DNA from: a bacterium
Lineage (GTDB): Bacteria > SAR324 > XYD2-FULL-50-16
NCBI GenBank assembly: GCA_018829445.1
Contig: JAHJTV010000020.1
Span: forward strand, 1 to 63,915
Reading direction: 5' to 3'
DNA: 63,915 nucleotides
Part shown: piece after piece, positions 9,375 to 18,153 of the stretch
Position numbering within the stretch: position 1 is the stretch's first letter
How the letters are laid out: each line of letters starts with the position of its first letter
The notes under the pieces: generated by a model
The model's input: only the letters and a program-made list of their open reading frames with translations
Database searches by the model: none
Told to the model about the DNA's origin: nothing
Made by a program: the position numbers and the translations under genes

Positions 9375-10574
9375 ATGAAAAAAGTTGTTGTGTATAGCAA
9401 AGACTACTGTCCTTACTGTCATAGGGCAAAAGACCTTCTGTCTTCCAAGAACGTAAAATTTGAAGAGATTCGAATAGATATTTTCCCTGAAAAAAAGGGA
9501 GAAATGATGACACTTTCAAATGGGAGAAAGACAGTTCCCCAAATCTTTATCGGTGACTATCATGTCGGTGGCTGTGATGACTTGTTTGATCTGGATAAAG
9601 AAGGCAAGCTGGATGAACTCTTACAAGTCTCTGCAGAAAAGGCAGAAACAGTTCATAGAGAGCTTATTATCCTGGGATCAGGACCTGCTGGTTATACTGC
9701 TTCTATTTACGCTGCAAGGGCAAATCTTTCCCCGCTCATTATCACCGGGTCTCAAAAGGGTGGTCAACTGACAACCACAACAGAAGTCGAAAATTTTCCC
9801 GGTTTTCCCAAGGGAGTTGATGGTAATACGCTGATGATGCAAATGGAGGAACAAGCAAAGCGGTTTAATACGGAAGTAATGTTTGGTGAGATTCAAGAGG
9901 TTGATTTATCAAACCGACCATTCAAATTATCAGACGGATACAAAGATTATACCTGTGATGCCCTGATCATTGCAACGGGCGCGTCTGCAAGATATCTGGG
10001 GCTGGACAGCGAAACCGAATATCGAAACAAAGGTGTTTCGGCGTGTGCAACTTGCGATGGTTTCTTTTTTAAGGGTGAAAAGGTGGCTGTCGTTGGTGGT
10101 GGAGATACAGCATTGGAGGAAGCTTCCTATCTGGCGAACTTTTGTAAGCAGGTGGTTTTGATTCATCGGCGAGATGAGTTAAGAGGAAGCCAGGCCATGC
10201 AAACAAGGGTGTTGAATAATACCAAAATCATAATTGAATGGGATTCTGTTATTGATGACATTGTTGGAGATAAAGAGAAACTGACGGACGTAAGGATTAA
10301 AAACGTTAAGACAGGAGAGAAGAAAAACTTGGGAGTAACCGGATTGTTTGTGGCCATTGGACACAAACCAAATACTTCTCTTTTCCAGAATTATTTGGAT
10401 ATGGACGATAAAAAATATCTGACTCCCAGACCGGGAAGTACGGCCATGAATGTTGAAGGGGTTTTTGTTTGTGGTGATGTTATGGATAGCAAATACCGTC
10501 AAGCTGTTACGGCAGCCGGAACCGGCTGCATGGCTGCAATTGATGCAGAAAGATGGCTGACCAGTCAGAAATAG
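9375..10574 (+). CDS. Glutaredoxin-thioredoxin reductase fusion
   Basis: The first 85 or so residues are a glutaredoxin domain with the CPYC active site (KDYCPYCHRA) and the TVPQIF and GGCDDL glutathione-site motifs. They are followed by a complete low-molecular-weight thioredoxin reductase: GSGPAGYTASIYAARA (FAD site), CATCDGFFF (redox-active CxxC), VVGGGDTALEEA (NADPH site) and GVFVCGDV. A single enzyme could thus pass electrons from NADPH through the flavin to a tethered glutaredoxin. The start at 9375 (MKKVVVYSK) is chosen over an in-frame GTG at 9324 because it begins exactly at the domain. No separate trxA is nearby. Confidence 0.93.
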   Translation: MKKVVVYSKDYCPYCHRAKDLLSSKNVKFEEIRIDIFPEKKGEMMTLSNGRKTVPQIFIGDYHVGGCDDLFDLDKEGKLDELLQVSAEKAETVHRELIILGSGPAGYTASIYAARANLSPLIITGSQKGGQLTTTTEVENFPGFPKGVDGNTLMMQMEEQAKRFNTEVMFGEIQEVDLSNRPFKLSDGYKDYTCDALIIATGASARYLGLDSETEYRNKGVSACATCDGFFFKGEKVAVVGGGDTALEEASYLANFCKQVVLIHRRDELRGSQAMQTRVLNNTKIIIEWDSVIDDIVGDKEKLTDVRIKNVKTGEKKNLGVTGLFVAIGHKPNTSLFQNYLDMDDKKYLTPRPGSTAMNVEGVFVCGDVMDSKYRQAVTAAGTGCMAAIDAERWLTSQK

Positions 10575-10587
10575 AATAGTTTCCTCC

Positions 10588-10607
10588 CGGGAAACAAACG
10601 TTTCCCG
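10588..10607 (+). terminator. Short stem-loop after the reductase gene
   Basis: CGGGAAAC and GTTTCCCG form a perfect eight-base stem with a four-base loop (AAAC), 13 bases after the stop codon. No T-tract follows, so termination is only suggested. It separates the reductase gene from the flgB promoter. Confidence 0.45.
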
Positions 10608-10656
10608 TAACACCACCTTTGGCCACCGCATAATAAATCATCTCTTATTTCATTCC

Positions 10657-10672
10657 TGGTCTTCTCTTTGCA
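10657..10672 (+). promoter_or_regulatory. Sigma-54-like (-24/-12) promoter of the flgB operon
   Basis: TGG (10657-10659) and TTGCA (10668-10672) have the exact spacing of the TGGCACGN4TTGCW consensus, although the CACG part is not conserved. It lies 70 bases before flgB. Sigma-54 control of basal-body operons is well known in several Gram-negative groups, and a better-matching site occurs before flgF. Confidence 0.5.
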
Positions 10673-10741
10673 TTTCTTTTTACAAAATAAAAATGCCTTA
10701 AGGATTTTATTCACTCAAAAAACCAGAACACGAGGGCTAAC

Positions 10742-11161
10742 ATGACAGTTAAGTTATTTGATAAAAACCTCACAATGCTGGAAAAATCAATGGAATTAAG
10801 ATCACGAAGGAATTCCATGATAGCCGCAAACGTTGCAAATAGAGAGACTCCAGGATACCGGGCTCAGGATCTGGTTTTTGAGAAGGAATTGAACAATGCT
10901 CTGCACAGCGATCAACCCGGTCCTTTAAATGTAACTGATCAACGCCATTTTGACGGTGTGCGGCGCGAAGCAATTGAAGATGTAACAGGAACACAAATCA
11001 ATAGTTTTAATCCTGATCCAAGAACTGATGGCAATACTGTGAGTCTGGACAAGGAGATGGCAAAACTGGCTGAAAACCAGTTGATGTATGAGGTTTCAGT
11101 CAGATCGATTAACTGGAAGCTTAGACTATTGAAATCAGCTATTATGGAAGGAGGTAGATAA
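10742..11161 (+). CDS. flgB: Flagellar basal-body rod protein FlgB
   Basis: Proximal rod subunit. The 139-residue protein shows RRNSMIAANVANRETPGYRA (the N-terminal rod/hook signature ANNxAN-TPGY) and the C-terminal DKEMAKLAENQLMYEVSVR helix typical of FlgB. GAGGG precedes the ATG. The stop overlaps the flgC start (TAATG), indicating coupled translation. Confidence 0.96.
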   Translation: MTVKLFDKNLTMLEKSMELRSRRNSMIAANVANRETPGYRAQDLVFEKELNNALHSDQPGPLNVTDQRHFDGVRREAIEDVTGTQINSFNPDPRTDGNTVSLDKEMAKLAENQLMYEVSVRSINWKLRLLKSAIMEGGR

Positions 11162-11601
11162 TGTCATTACTAGATACCATGGAAATTAGTTCTTCAGGGT
11201 TATCGGCCCAGAGAACAAGAATGAAAACCATTTCCAGCAACATAGCCAATATAAACACAACCAGGACGCCCGGCGGCGGGCCGTACAGAAGGAAAGATAC
11301 GATTTTTGCAGCCATGCCATCCAATAAAAGTTTCCATGAAGAACTTGTTGCACAGGAAAAAGATGATGGGACCAGGCATGTTAAGGTTGTAGGAATTGTC
11401 GAAGATAGCAGGCCTCCAAAAATGATATTTGACCCCAATCATCCGGATGCCAATGAGGAAGGATACGTAGAGATGCCCAATATTGATCTGGTAGAGGAAG
11501 TAACCAATATGATGATTGCCAAACGATCTTTCGAAGCAAATGTCGCTTCCATAAATGCTACAAAACACATGATTACAAAAGCCTTAGAAATCGGGAAATA
11601 G
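11161..11601 (+). CDS. flgC: Flagellar basal-body rod protein FlgC
   Basis: Second proximal rod protein, 146 residues. The N-terminal SGLSAQRTRMKTISSNIANI with TPGGGPYRR and the C-terminal VEEVTNMMIAKRSFEANV followed by MITKALEIGK are FlgC signatures. A strong GGAGG lies inside the end of flgB just before the ATG. Confidence 0.97.
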   Translation: MSLLDTMEISSSGLSAQRTRMKTISSNIANINTTRTPGGGPYRRKDTIFAAMPSNKSFHEELVAQEKDDGTRHVKVVGIVEDSRPPKMIFDPNHPDANEEGYVEMPNIDLVEEVTNMMIAKRSFEANVASINATKHMITKALEIGK

Positions 11602-11681
11602 GCTGTGAACTACTGATATAACGATAATCATCAACAAAAATTGAATTGACTGTCCCAATTAACGACAGATAGAGAATACCA

Positions 11682-12023
11682 ATGACCGAGATTAGCAAAA
11701 TTGACTTACTGAAGATTGATGCAAAGCTTAAAGCAAGAAAGAATCTGAATCAACAACCCATCAGTAAGGCCAAATTCGAAGACCAGCTGTTACAAACCGT
11801 AAAAAAACTCGAAACCATGGGTAATGAAGTAAATGCAATGATGGAAAGTAGCGGAATACAAGCCAAGAATAAACTGGATATCAGCGGTAACCACAGAAAA
11901 GAGTTTCTAAACAGCATCGATAGCGTAGTGGAAAATTTTTCCGCAGCGGGAAAATCTTCTCTCAAAACCGCTAAGACTGTAGCTGCTCAGTATGGATCGA
12001 TGAATAAAAACAAACCAGTATAA
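11682..12023 (+). CDS. Unrecognised small protein in the flagellar operon
   Basis: I do not recognise this 113-residue, Lys/Asn/Ser-rich, predominantly helical protein. It has no signal peptide or membrane segment. A stretch near residues 30-50 (KAKFEDQLLQTVKKLETMGN) loosely resembles the helical core of FliE, encoded next, but the C-terminal FliE motif is absent, so a diverged FliE-like duplicate is only a guess. It lies between flgC (80-base gap) and fliE (46-base gap) on the same strand, so it is almost certainly co-transcribed with the rod and export genes. Confidence 0.65.
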   Translation: MTEISKIDLLKIDAKLKARKNLNQQPISKAKFEDQLLQTVKKLETMGNEVNAMMESSGIQAKNKLDISGNHRKEFLNSIDSVVENFSAAGKSSLKTAKTVAAQYGSMNKNKPV

Positions 12024-12069
12024 AAGAAGTAAAAGACCTGATTCATTATCAAATTGATAGGTATTTCAA

Positions 12070-12369
12070 ATGGCAAATTTAATTCAGAACTCTATATCAA
12101 GTCTTCAACCGGCAAAAACTGTCAACCCCGCAACTCCTCGTTCAGCTGCGAAATCCATTGCGACCTCTTTTGAAAAGATGTTTGATGAGGTTAATAATGA
12201 TCAGATGGTTGCCGAAAAAAAGGTTGCTGAAACAATAATCGATAAGAAAAAAGATATCGCTGGGGCGATGATTGCAATGGAAAAAGCTGACGTATCACTC
12301 AGGATGTTGATGGCGGTTAGGAACAAAATCGTGAACGCTTATCAAGAGATGATGAGAATGCAGGTTTAA
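12070..12369 (+). CDS. fliE: Flagellar hook-basal body complex protein FliE
   Basis: Joins the MS-ring/export gate to the proximal rod. Length of 99 residues is typical. The conserved C-terminal block with MEKADVSLRMLMAVRNK, then a terminal IVNAYQEMMRMQV, is diagnostic, as is the preceding SFEKMFDEVNNDQMVAEK segment. It lies immediately upstream of fliF, as in most flagellar operons. Confidence 0.95.
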   Translation: MANLIQNSISSLQPAKTVNPATPRSAAKSIATSFEKMFDEVNNDQMVAEKKVAETIIDKKKDIAGAMIAMEKADVSLRMLMAVRNKIVNAYQEMMRMQV

Positions 12370-12422
12370 TTTTTGCCCTTACACTTTAAATAGTTCATCA
12401 GCTAAAAAAGGATTGATTAAAA

Positions 12423-14054
12423 ATGGCCGAACAAACTGCTGATAGGTATATGTCTGATTTTCAGACTCAATTCCAAAACTTCTTTCAAGGATTGACAACA
12501 GCTAAGAAAATCTTTCTGTTTTCTGCCCTTGGCGCTATTCTAATTGGATTGATTTCGTTTGTTTACTTTTCCCAACAGGTTACATGGGCACCACTTGTCA
12601 GCGGGGTTACGCAGCAGGATGCCGGAAACATAGCACGTAAGCTTGAAGAATTAAATATTGAATATGTCCTTCAACCGGGCGGCAACACCATCCTGGTTCC
12701 TGCGTCATCTGTTGATAAGGTGCGTCTTGATATCGCCTCTTCAGGAATTCAAATGGGAGGAGTGGTTGGTTTGGAGATTTTTGATGAAAGTAACTTCGGA
12801 GCCACGGAATTCCAGCAACGCATCCAATATAAAAGAGCATTAGAGGGTGAACTGGTTCGTTTGATAACCCAAATCAATGTTATTAACTCAGCAAAAGTAA
12901 ATTTGGCCATTCCCGAAAAATCCCTATTTTTAGATGAAGAGAAACGTCCAACGGCTTCGGTCGTTGTTGACGTCCCGAATAATGCCCGATTATCTCAAAA
13001 AGAAGTGAATACCATTCTTAACCTGGTATCCGGGGCGATTCCCGGGATGATTCCGGAAGATGTTCGTGTTGCGGATCAAAGCGGTGCACTCCTATCAAAA
13101 GGACTCACTGATCCTGATAACTCAGAAGCCAGGAATAAGAACTATTATTATCAACAATTGGTTGAACAGCGATTGCAGGATAAACTTGTAACTCAATTAG
13201 AAAAAATTACCGGTCCTGACAGAGTTGAAGTAAGGGTTTCTCTCAAAATGGATTTTGATTCCAGTGAAATTACCGAAGAGTTGGTTGATCCCGACCTGTC
13301 TGCCATTTTGAGTCAGGAGGTGGCATCCGAAGATTCAACCGGTTCAAGGTCTATTCCTGTTGGTGTTCCCGGTGTGACTTCAAATTCTCCTGAGGTTAGG
13401 GCAGGTGCAAGTGAAGTCGCCAACGTCTCAAATGTCAACAAAACAACCAAGCGAACCAATTATGTAAATAGTAAACGCAACATCAAAAGCTCGAAATCGG
13501 CAGGCAGAATTCTGAGAATGAGCGTTGCGGTATTACTTGATGGTCGTTATGAATATATTCGCGATGAAAGCGGTGAGGTTGTCGGTAGTTCTCAGTATAT
13601 GCCAAGAACGCCGGAAGAGATGGAAACAATTGAACTGATAGCTAGACAAACCGTTGGATTTGAACCGACACGGGGCGATACCATCTCAGTAAAAAATATG
13701 AAGTTCTCCAAACCTCTGGTGGAACAAGAGAAACTTAAGGCTCACCAACGTGATGCGACTAGAAAATTCATCATAGACTTGATCCGATTCGTCCTGGTAG
13801 GTGTGATTATCGTACTGCTTATCTTCATGGTGATCCGTCCAATGGTACAGAAACTCTCTGCAAAACCGGAAGATCTGGATCTGCTTATGGGATTACCTAC
13901 CACAATTGGAGAACTGGAAGGAGAAGAACTCGAAATACCGACGGAAAAAGAAACCGGTATTCCACCAAGGGACAAAATTATCGAAATTGCAAGGCAAGAT
14001 CCTCTCAAAACTGCTACACTTATCCGAAACTGGCTGCGTGAGAAGAAAACCTAA
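12423..14054 (+). CDS. fliF: Flagellar MS-ring protein FliF
   Basis: Forms the inner-membrane MS ring that seats rotor and export gate. The 543-residue protein has TM1 at about residues 30-50, the ring-building motif with FSQQVTWAPLVSGV, then LNIEYVLQPGGNTILVP and RIQYKRALEGELVRLI. After the Ser/Asn-rich periplasmic loop (about 290-350) comes TM2 (about 455-475). The C-terminal cytoplasmic tail with ARQDPLKTATLIRNWL is the segment known to bind FliG, so a FliG must exist although it is not encoded next. Confidence 0.97.
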   Translation: MAEQTADRYMSDFQTQFQNFFQGLTTAKKIFLFSALGAILIGLISFVYFSQQVTWAPLVSGVTQQDAGNIARKLEELNIEYVLQPGGNTILVPASSVDKVRLDIASSGIQMGGVVGLEIFDESNFGATEFQQRIQYKRALEGELVRLITQINVINSAKVNLAIPEKSLFLDEEKRPTASVVVDVPNNARLSQKEVNTILNLVSGAIPGMIPEDVRVADQSGALLSKGLTDPDNSEARNKNYYYQQLVEQRLQDKLVTQLEKITGPDRVEVRVSLKMDFDSSEITEELVDPDLSAILSQEVASEDSTGSRSIPVGVPGVTSNSPEVRAGASEVANVSNVNKTTKRTNYVNSKRNIKSSKSAGRILRMSVAVLLDGRYEYIRDESGEVVGSSQYMPRTPEEMETIELIARQTVGFEPTRGDTISVKNMKFSKPLVEQEKLKAHQRDATRKFIIDLIRFVLVGVIIVLLIFMVIRPMVQKLSAKPEDLDLLMGLPTTIGELEGEELEIPTEKETGIPPRDKIIEIARQDPLKTATLIRNWLREKKT

Positions 14055-14078
14055 GCTTCGGAGTATAAAAATAGAAAC

Positions 14079-15002
14079 ATGGAAATTTTCAATCCTCCAA
14101 ATTTTTCGGATGATTCAGCTGAAACAGGAGTTTCAGCTGAAATATTAGATAGCTATGATTCATTTGCAGGCCCTGCAGATCAGGCGGAAAGTTTTGTTCC
14201 CAATATTCTGGAAGAAAAAACCTATGGAAAAAAGAAGAAGGTAGACTATTCGGATTTTAATTCAGCTGAATTTAATGAAGTTGATACTTTGTTAACTAAT
14301 GTTGAAGAATATTCAAGGCGGATCCGCGAAGATGTTGATAAATATGCCAGGAACGTAAGGAATGAAACCGACCTGTTTCGATCTGAAACTGAAATGGAAC
14401 TGGCAAACGCTCTGATTAAGAGAATCGAAGCAGAGAAACAGGCCGCCGAGATAATACAAAATGCTGAAAATACAAGAGATGAAATACTAAATCAGGGTAG
14501 AGAGGAAGGTTATCAGGCTGGCTTTGCCGAGGGGCTTGCCAAACAAAAAGAAGAAAACGAAACTAACACGGGTGCTGTTTTAAACCTTCTGAATGAGCTG
14601 CAAACCCTTAGAAAAAGTATGATGCGGAAAAATGAGGAACAGATAGCCCGTTTGAGTATGTTGATTGCACAAAAAGTGGTTCACAAAAAATTGACAACGG
14701 AAAAAGAACTGATCCTGGAAATGTTAAAAAGCGCCATGCAACATTTTGAGGGCATGGGAAATATAAAAATCAAACTGCATCCGATTGAATTTGATTTTAT
14801 AGCTGCCAATCAAAACGAACTGAAAAAATACCTCGATGAAGATCAAGTGATAAACGTGAGGGCTGATCAAAAGATAAATCCCGGGGCTCCGTTAATTGAA
14901 AGTGATTTTACCGTGGTTGATCTCGATCTGAATAAACAGTTCAAAGAGATTAAAAACAAAATTGATGAATGCGTTGAGGACAGAAGAATCTTATTTACCT
15001 AG
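14079..15002 (+). CDS. fliH: Flagellar assembly protein FliH
   Basis: Stator/regulator of the export ATPase FliI. The 307 residues comprise a poorly conserved acidic N-terminus, a long coiled coil (about 90-190) containing GREEGYQAGFAEG (the GxxxG-like FliH repeat) and a C-terminal region with LSMLIAQKVVHKKL and IKIKLHPIEFDFI resembling the FliH/V-ATPase E-subunit domain. It directly follows fliF (24 bases) where fliG would be expected, and precedes fliI. Confidence 0.88.
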   Translation: MEIFNPPNFSDDSAETGVSAEILDSYDSFAGPADQAESFVPNILEEKTYGKKKKVDYSDFNSAEFNEVDTLLTNVEEYSRRIREDVDKYARNVRNETDLFRSETEMELANALIKRIEAEKQAAEIIQNAENTRDEILNQGREEGYQAGFAEGLAKQKEENETNTGAVLNLLNELQTLRKSMMRKNEEQIARLSMLIAQKVVHKKLTTEKELILEMLKSAMQHFEGMGNIKIKLHPIEFDFIAANQNELKKYLDEDQVINVRADQKINPGAPLIESDFTVVDLDLNKQFKEIKNKIDECVEDRRILFT

Positions 15003-15030
15003 TCAGAATTAATCTTTTCGTGAGCCAACC

Positions 15031-16365
15031 TTGTTTGATTTCGATCCATATATTGAACTGATAGATAAAACACAAACCGAAAAAATCGAAGGCAAAGTCG
15101 ATGAGGTTATAGGCTTTTTAATCAAAGCTCATAACCCCGGTTTAAGGATTGGAAGCAGCTGCAATATCATTGATTCAAATACCAATGCGATCATTGCCGG
15201 AGAAGCCGTAGGCTTTAAAGACGACAAGATTCTGGTAATGCCTTTGGCAGATATCAGAGGAGTCGGTCCGCAAAGCAGAATTGTACCCACCACAGATCAA
15301 CCTTTTGTCCCCGTTGGAAAATCACTCCTTGGAAGAACAATTGATGGGCTGGGAAACCCGATTGACGGTTTGGGACCCATCGAAGCAGATGAGAAAGTAG
15401 CGTTATACAGGGAACCAATTAATCCTCTTTTGAGAAGACGAATTGATGCACCTTTGGACGTGGGTATCAAAGCGTTAAACGGCGTTCTGACAGCAGGTAA
15501 AGGTCAGCGTCTGGCGATTCTTTCAGGGTCCGGGGTTGGAAAATCGGTTCTGCTGGGAATGATGGCCAGAAATACAACAGCTGATGTGAACGTGATCGCA
15601 CTGATTGGCGAGCGTGGAAGAGAAGTAAAAGAGTTTATCGATAGAGACCTGGGTGAAGAGGGTTTAAAACGTTCCATTGTAGTTGCTGTAACGTCGGATC
15701 AGTCGCCCCTGGTTAGGATCAGAGGTGCTTTTCTGGCAACCGCTGTTGCAGAATATTTTAGGGAAAAAGGCAAAGATGTTCTGTTAATGATGGACAGTGT
15801 AACCCGATTTGCCATGGCACAAAGGGAGATTGGTCTTGCGGTTGGAGAACCCCCCACGACAAAAGGATATCCCCCTTCAGTTTTTGCCTATCTTCCCAAG
15901 CTGCTGGAGCGAGCCGGAAATTCCGATTCAAAGGGATCACTAACCGGGTTCTATACAGTACTGGTAGAAGGTGATGACCCCCTTGATCCTATAGGGGATG
16001 CGGTTCGTTCTATTGTCGATGGACATATTTTGTTGGATAGAGAGATTGCGGCCCAGGGACATTATCCGGCCGTTGATGTTTTACGATCCAAAAGTCGTGT
16101 GATGGTTGATGTGGCATCAACGTCTCATCAGGAAAATGCAAAAAGGCTGATTCAGACTCTTTCCACGTACAAAGAAGCGGAAGACCTGGTAAATATCGGA
16201 GCTTATGTGAAAGGATCAAATCCGAGAATCGATTATTCCATAAAAAAAATCGAAGAGATCAACGGGTTTTTACAGCAGGGGATTTTTGAGAGCGCTTTGT
16301 TGCTTGAAAGCGAAGCGATGTTGGAGCAGATGTTCCTTGATTACCCTTTTAAACAGAAGAGATAG
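15031..16365 (+). CDS. fliI: Flagellum-specific ATP synthase FliI
   Basis: Hexameric ATPase of the flagellar type III export apparatus. The Walker A motif is LSGSGVGKSVLL (about residues 168-179); ALIGERGREVKEF and VLLMMDSVTRFAMAQREIG (Walker B region) follow, as do the FliI-type GEPPTTKGYPPSVF and GSLTGFYTVLVEGDD. Length of 444 residues is normal. The start must be the TTG at 15031: the frame is closed at 15010 and there is no ATG or GTG between, so initiation may be weak or coupled to fliH. No fliJ follows. Confidence 0.96.
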   Translation: MFDFDPYIELIDKTQTEKIEGKVDEVIGFLIKAHNPGLRIGSSCNIIDSNTNAIIAGEAVGFKDDKILVMPLADIRGVGPQSRIVPTTDQPFVPVGKSLLGRTIDGLGNPIDGLGPIEADEKVALYREPINPLLRRRIDAPLDVGIKALNGVLTAGKGQRLAILSGSGVGKSVLLGMMARNTTADVNVIALIGERGREVKEFIDRDLGEEGLKRSIVVAVTSDQSPLVRIRGAFLATAVAEYFREKGKDVLLMMDSVTRFAMAQREIGLAVGEPPTTKGYPPSVFAYLPKLLERAGNSDSKGSLTGFYTVLVEGDDPLDPIGDAVRSIVDGHILLDREIAAQGHYPAVDVLRSKSRVMVDVASTSHQENAKRLIQTLSTYKEAEDLVNIGAYVKGSNPRIDYSIKKIEEINGFLQQGIFESALLLESEAMLEQMFLDYPFKQKR

Positions 16366-16454
16366 TCGGTGCCAATAATCACACTACAGCGAAAGTACCA
16401 CGGTCATTCCATAACCCTCTCAAGACGGCAACTGTTCAAATCCAACCGGACACA

Positions 16455-16979
16455 TTAAACAATAAGCTTTTTTATTTTTTTTAGGAATTCGTCTTTCTCC
16501 TTAAGATTAGTCTTTAAAACCAGAATAATACCAAATTCGCTTTTCAGATGGTGTATAATTCCGCAGAGCATGCACCCTAATGGCAGATTAAGCATTGATG
16601 CTGTCCGTTCATCAATGGGGTAAAAGCCGTCTTCATCGGGTAACTCAGTTTTTACCAGTTTTATTGCACTTTCAATTTCTCGAATAGTGATGTTTTGAAG
16701 ATAGGATACGATCTTTTTGGGTATGTATCCCTTGTTTATCATAATTCCCGCCTGATGCGTCATGGTATCTGTTGTATTTGCCATAACAGCAACGGTTGCT
16801 TTAACATCATGATTCCGCATGATTTTTAAACAATTTGCCAGCAGGTCTTTTGTTAATTTTTGATCGCTAATCAGGTAGGGTGTTTCCTTTTTTACTTCCG
16901 GCGCAGAGTCAACTTTTCTCTGTTGAAAATACTGATTTTCACCCTTTAAACTCTTATTAAACAGATTAAATAACGCCAT
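16455..16979 (-). CDS. Unrecognised 174-residue protein
   Basis: I do not recognise this protein. It is soluble, with a charged N-terminal stretch (about 1-35), then a helical domain with KDLLANCLKIMRNHDVKATV and GIMINKGYIPKKIVSYLQNI, and a segment LPLGCMLCGIIHHLKSEFGI containing a CxxC pair. It converges with fliI (89-base gap) and diverges from the EamA operon. Nothing links it to the flagellum except position. Confidence 0.6.
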   Translation of the reverse strand: MALFNLFNKSLKGENQYFQQRKVDSAPEVKKETPYLISDQKLTKDLLANCLKIMRNHDVKATVAVMANTTDTMTHQAGIMINKGYIPKKIVSYLQNITIREIESAIKLVKTELPDEDGFYPIDERTASMLNLPLGCMLCGIIHHLKSEFGIILVLKTNLKEKDEFLKKIKKLIV

Positions 16980-17071
16980 CGTATTTCCATAAAATATGAT
17001 TTAGATCACTCCGGTTTTTGACTATCATTCTTCTTCATTTTGACCTGAAAATCAATGTTTTTTTGACAGTC

Positions 17072-17096
17072 TGAACTTCTATTTGTTAGAAGTTCA
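17072..17096. promoter_or_regulatory. Perfect 10-base inverted repeat, candidate operator
   Basis: TGAACTTCTA (17072-17081) and TAGAAGTTCA (17087-17096) form a perfect palindrome around TTTGT. A TTGACA hexamer (17063-17068) stands just upstream, so the palindrome would cover the -10 region and start point of a promoter for the transporter and hydrogenase-like genes. Dimeric repressor operators have this form. The matching -10 hexamer is poor, so the promoter itself is uncertain. Confidence 0.45.
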
Positions 17097-17238
17097 ATTG
17101 AAGGAGGAGGATTCCATCGGTGAATACAAAAAGGATGAGTTTAATCAGCTTTTTGAATACATGCGTTATTTCAAGGTTTGTTTGATTGCTTTACATTGAA
17201 TGCAAAATGGTGAAGTGAACTTGGAAATTCAATATTAC

Positions 17239-18153
17239 ATGTCAAACCAGAGAAAAGCATATATTTGGGGAATAATAGCCGTCGGCTTTTGGTCGACGGT
17301 TGCTTCTGTTTTTAAATTAACGCTAAACCATATCGATCCGATTCAACTACTTTTTTATTCCAGTTTGTTCTCACTGATTTTTTTGTCGCTCATAATAACC
17401 ATTAAAGGATCTTTTCATCAGCTGCTTGCCGTTTCAAAAAAACAAATTACTATCTCTTTGTTGCTTGGCATATTAAATCCTTTTTTGTATTACCTGGTTT
17501 TATTCAAAGCATATGACCTGTTACCAGCCCAAGAAGCACAACCCATCAATTTTACCTGGGCATTAATACTAACTTTTTTATCAATCATTATCCTGAAACA
17601 GAAGATCAGGATGATTGAAATCTTGGCTGGCTTTGTGGGTTACTTCGGTGTACTCATTATCTCAACTCATGGAACTCTCACCAATTTCCAGTTTTCAAAC
17701 AGCCTTGGTGTGTTGTTGGCACTATTGAGCACCGTAATCTGGGCATTATATTGGATTTATAATACAAAAAGTGCCATTGATCCGGTCTTGGGGTTATTTC
17801 TCAATTTTTTGTTTGGTGTTCCGCTAATTTTTTTAGCCTGCTTGTTTTTCTCTGATTTTAATGTCAATTTTGAAGGCCTAGTGGGTTCTGTTTATGTAGG
17901 TGCGTTTGAAATGGGTATAACTTTCGTTTGCTGGTTGACTGCTCTTAAACTTTCGGAAAACACTGCAAAGATAGGGAATCTTATTTTTATTGCTCCTTTT
18001 TTTTCATTGGTATTGATTCAACATTTTGTAGGTGAAGAGATCCTTCCTTCAACCTTTATAGGTCTTATTTTTATAACTGTAAGCGTTCTTATGCAAAGAA
18101 TTCCTGTAAAAAACGCCCCTCAAACGGAAGGAGTGGTCAGGAATGAACAATAG
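17239..18153 (+). CDS. EamA/DMT-family transporter
   Basis: About ten hydrophobic helices fill 304 residues in two repeats of five, as in drug/metabolite transporters of the EamA family. FWSTVASVFKLTL in the first helix, QEAQPINFTWALI in the middle and SENTAKIGNLIFIAPFFSLV in the second repeat are typical. The substrate cannot be predicted. I prefer the ATG at 17239 (MSNQRKAYIWG), which fits relatives, over the in-frame ATG at 17200. Its last 11 bases overlap the start of the 54-codon ORF, so it may share an mRNA with the hydrogenase-like genes. Confidence 0.88.
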   Translation: MSNQRKAYIWGIIAVGFWSTVASVFKLTLNHIDPIQLLFYSSLFSLIFLSLIITIKGSFHQLLAVSKKQITISLLLGILNPFLYYLVLFKAYDLLPAQEAQPINFTWALILTFLSIIILKQKIRMIEILAGFVGYFGVLIISTHGTLTNFQFSNSLGVLLALLSTVIWALYWIYNTKSAIDPVLGLFLNFLFGVPLIFLACLFFSDFNVNFEGLVGSVYVGAFEMGITFVCWLTALKLSENTAKIGNLIFIAPFFSLVLIQHFVGEEILPSTFIGLIFITVSVLMQRIPVKNAPQTEGVVRNEQ

